Shown here: positions 6,444-7,231 of the stretch, piece after piece
Numbering within the stretch: the stretch's first letter is position 1
Layout: every line of letters begins with the position of its first letter
Source: Clostridia bacterium
GTDB lineage: Bacteria > Bacillota_A > Clostridia > Christensenellales > UBA1750
Reading direction: 5' to 3'
Length of the DNA stretch: 7,231 nt
NCBI GenBank assembly: GCA_017413675.1
Contig: JAFPSR010000074.1
Span: 1-7,231 of the forward strand
Made by a program: the position numbers and the translations under genes
Notes under the pieces: generated by a model
The model's database searches: none
What the model was told of the DNA's origin: nothing
What the model saw: the letters and a program-made list of their open reading frames with translations, nothing else

Positions 6444-6962
6444 ATGAAGTGGATTGACAGAGCATTGACCCTGCTGATCGGGATTTTCCTGCACGCTGCC
6501 CTGGCGTACAAATGGCAGATCCTCGGTGTCAGTCCGGATGTCTTTGCCGCTTTTCTGGTATGCCTCGCCTTTATGGACGGACCGGGCGGCGGCGCCCTGG
6601 TCGGTGCATTAGGCGGATTGTACCTGGATGTAATCTTCCTGTATCCCGGATACTATACCATCGCATATCTGGCACTGGGAGCGCTGGCCGGTATCTTCGC
6701 AGAGCGTTCCCATCTTTCCAAATGGATTATGTCCGGACTGCTTCTGTTTGTCTTCACCGTAGTTAAGCAGTTCCTGACCTTCTTTATTGTTTTCCTGATG
6801 GGCGGAAGCATCGGCATTCTGGGCAGCGTCGGGGAAATCCTGACCTGTGCGGTATATACGACCCTTCTGTTCTATGTAATCTTCGTACTGTCCTTCCTGT
6901 TCCACCGGATCCCGTTGATCCGCCGCTGGAGCAGGACCAAGGATGACTGGGAGTTTTCATGA
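6444..6962 (+). CDS. mreD: MreD, rod-shape-determining membrane protein
   Basis: Small polytopic membrane protein of the elongation complex, partner of MreC. The 172 residues are largely hydrophobic, with about five predicted helices and a basic, charged C-terminal tail (159-172). The region GALVGALGGLYLDVIF (50-65) followed by PGYYTIAYLALGALAG (68-83) is the conserved MreD pattern. MreD proteins vary greatly, so position between mreC and the PBP gene is strong support. AGGAGGA (6434-6440) lies 3 nt before ATG 6444. The stop overlaps the next start by 4 nt (ATGA, 6959-6962), suggesting translational coupling. Confidence 0.92.
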   Translation: MKWIDRALTLLIGIFLHAALAYKWQILGVSPDVFAAFLVCLAFMDGPGGGALVGALGGLYLDVIFLYPGYYTIAYLALGALAGIFAERSHLSKWIMSGLLLFVFTVVKQFLTFFIVFLMGGSIGILGSVGEILTCAVYTTLLFYVIFVLSFLFHRIPLIRRWSRTKDDWEFS

Positions 6963-7231
6963 GTGTAGATCTGAAGCCGAAGAGACCTTACTGGGTGATG
7001 GCACTTGCTTTTGTCCTGTGCTTCGCCCTTTTGGCTGTGCAGCTCGGCAACCTGCAGTTGATGCAGGGGGATGCTTTTGCCAAGGAAAGTGAAAACCGGC
7101 GTCTTCGTACCTTCTCTGTCAGCGGGGCGAGAGGATCCATCACGGATGTAAACGGGGTTGTCCTGGCCTATGACGAGAGAAGTTATCTGGTTCAGTTCTA
7201 TCGGGACAGCCGCCATAATAAAAAATCCGAC
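6959..7231 (+). CDS. mrdA: Class B penicillin-binding protein, PBP2/MrdA type (N-terminal part only)
   Basis: The first 91 codons of a gene that continues beyond the window. The frame is open to the last base. It starts at ATG 6959, overlapping the mreD stop by 4 nt, with GGGAG at 6949-6953. The product has a short basic cytoplasmic stretch (KPKRPYW), one membrane helix (about 11-30), then SGARGSITDVNGVVLAYDE (55-73), the start of the PBP dimerisation (pedestal) domain; the usual pattern is RGxIxDRNGxxLA. The arginine of DRNG is a valine here (V64). The transpeptidase domain is outside the window. Following mreBCD, it is best read as the elongation-specific transpeptidase PBP2, although other class B PBPs share this N-terminal pattern. 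Confidence 0.87.
   Translation, partial: MSVDLKPKRPYWVMALAFVLCFALLAVQLGNLQLMQGDAFAKESENRRLRTFSVSGARGSITDVNGVVLAYDERSYLVQFYRDSRHNKKSD

Overview
The window reads as an ordinary chromosomal segment of an anaerobic, Clostridia-like Firmicute. Three things point that way: the Rnf genes are in the order D-G-E-A-B (the C-D-G-E-A-B order of clostridial and acetogen operons, not the A-B-C-D-G-E order of proteobacteria), the ribosome binding sites are strong AGGAGG types, and a maf-mreB-mreC-mreD-PBP2 cluster follows. Base composition looks moderately GC-rich by eye. All ten genes are on the + strand and densely packed; no tRNA, rRNA, mobile element, CRISPR array or long repeat was seen, and there is no gene-free stretch over 300 bases.

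Region 1 (1-3722) is the 3' part of an Rnf operon. It holds rnfD (5' end just outside the window), rnfG, rnfE, rnfA and rnfB, translationally coupled or separated by at most 15 nt, and it is closed by a strong rho-independent terminator at 3691-3722. The products form most of the membrane Rnf complex, which passes electrons from reduced ferredoxin to NAD+ and pumps Na+ or H+. The NADH-binding subunit gene rnfC is expected immediately upstream. The most distinctive gene here is rnfB: it has six ferredoxin-type cysteine motifs after the usual N-terminal Fe-S domain, so it is a long, multi-cluster form.

Region 2 (3723-3831) is a short intergenic stretch carrying a good extended -10 promoter (TGGTATACT, 3778-3786). 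It separates the two operons.

Region 3 (3832-7231) is a cell-elongation operon: maf (nucleotide pyrophosphatase), mreB (actin-like), mreC, mreD and the first 91 codons of a class B penicillin-binding protein (PBP2/MrdA type), which runs off the window end. MreB filaments, MreC and MreD organise the PBP2/RodA peptidoglycan synthase along the side wall, so a rod-shaped cell is implied. radC, often found between maf and mreB in related bacteria, is absent. MreB and Maf both show sequence departures from their family consensus that merit a look.

I found no convincing previously undescribed system. The unusual points are family-level variations: RnfB cluster number, flavinylation motif variants, divergent MreB nucleotide-binding motifs and a Maf insertion.
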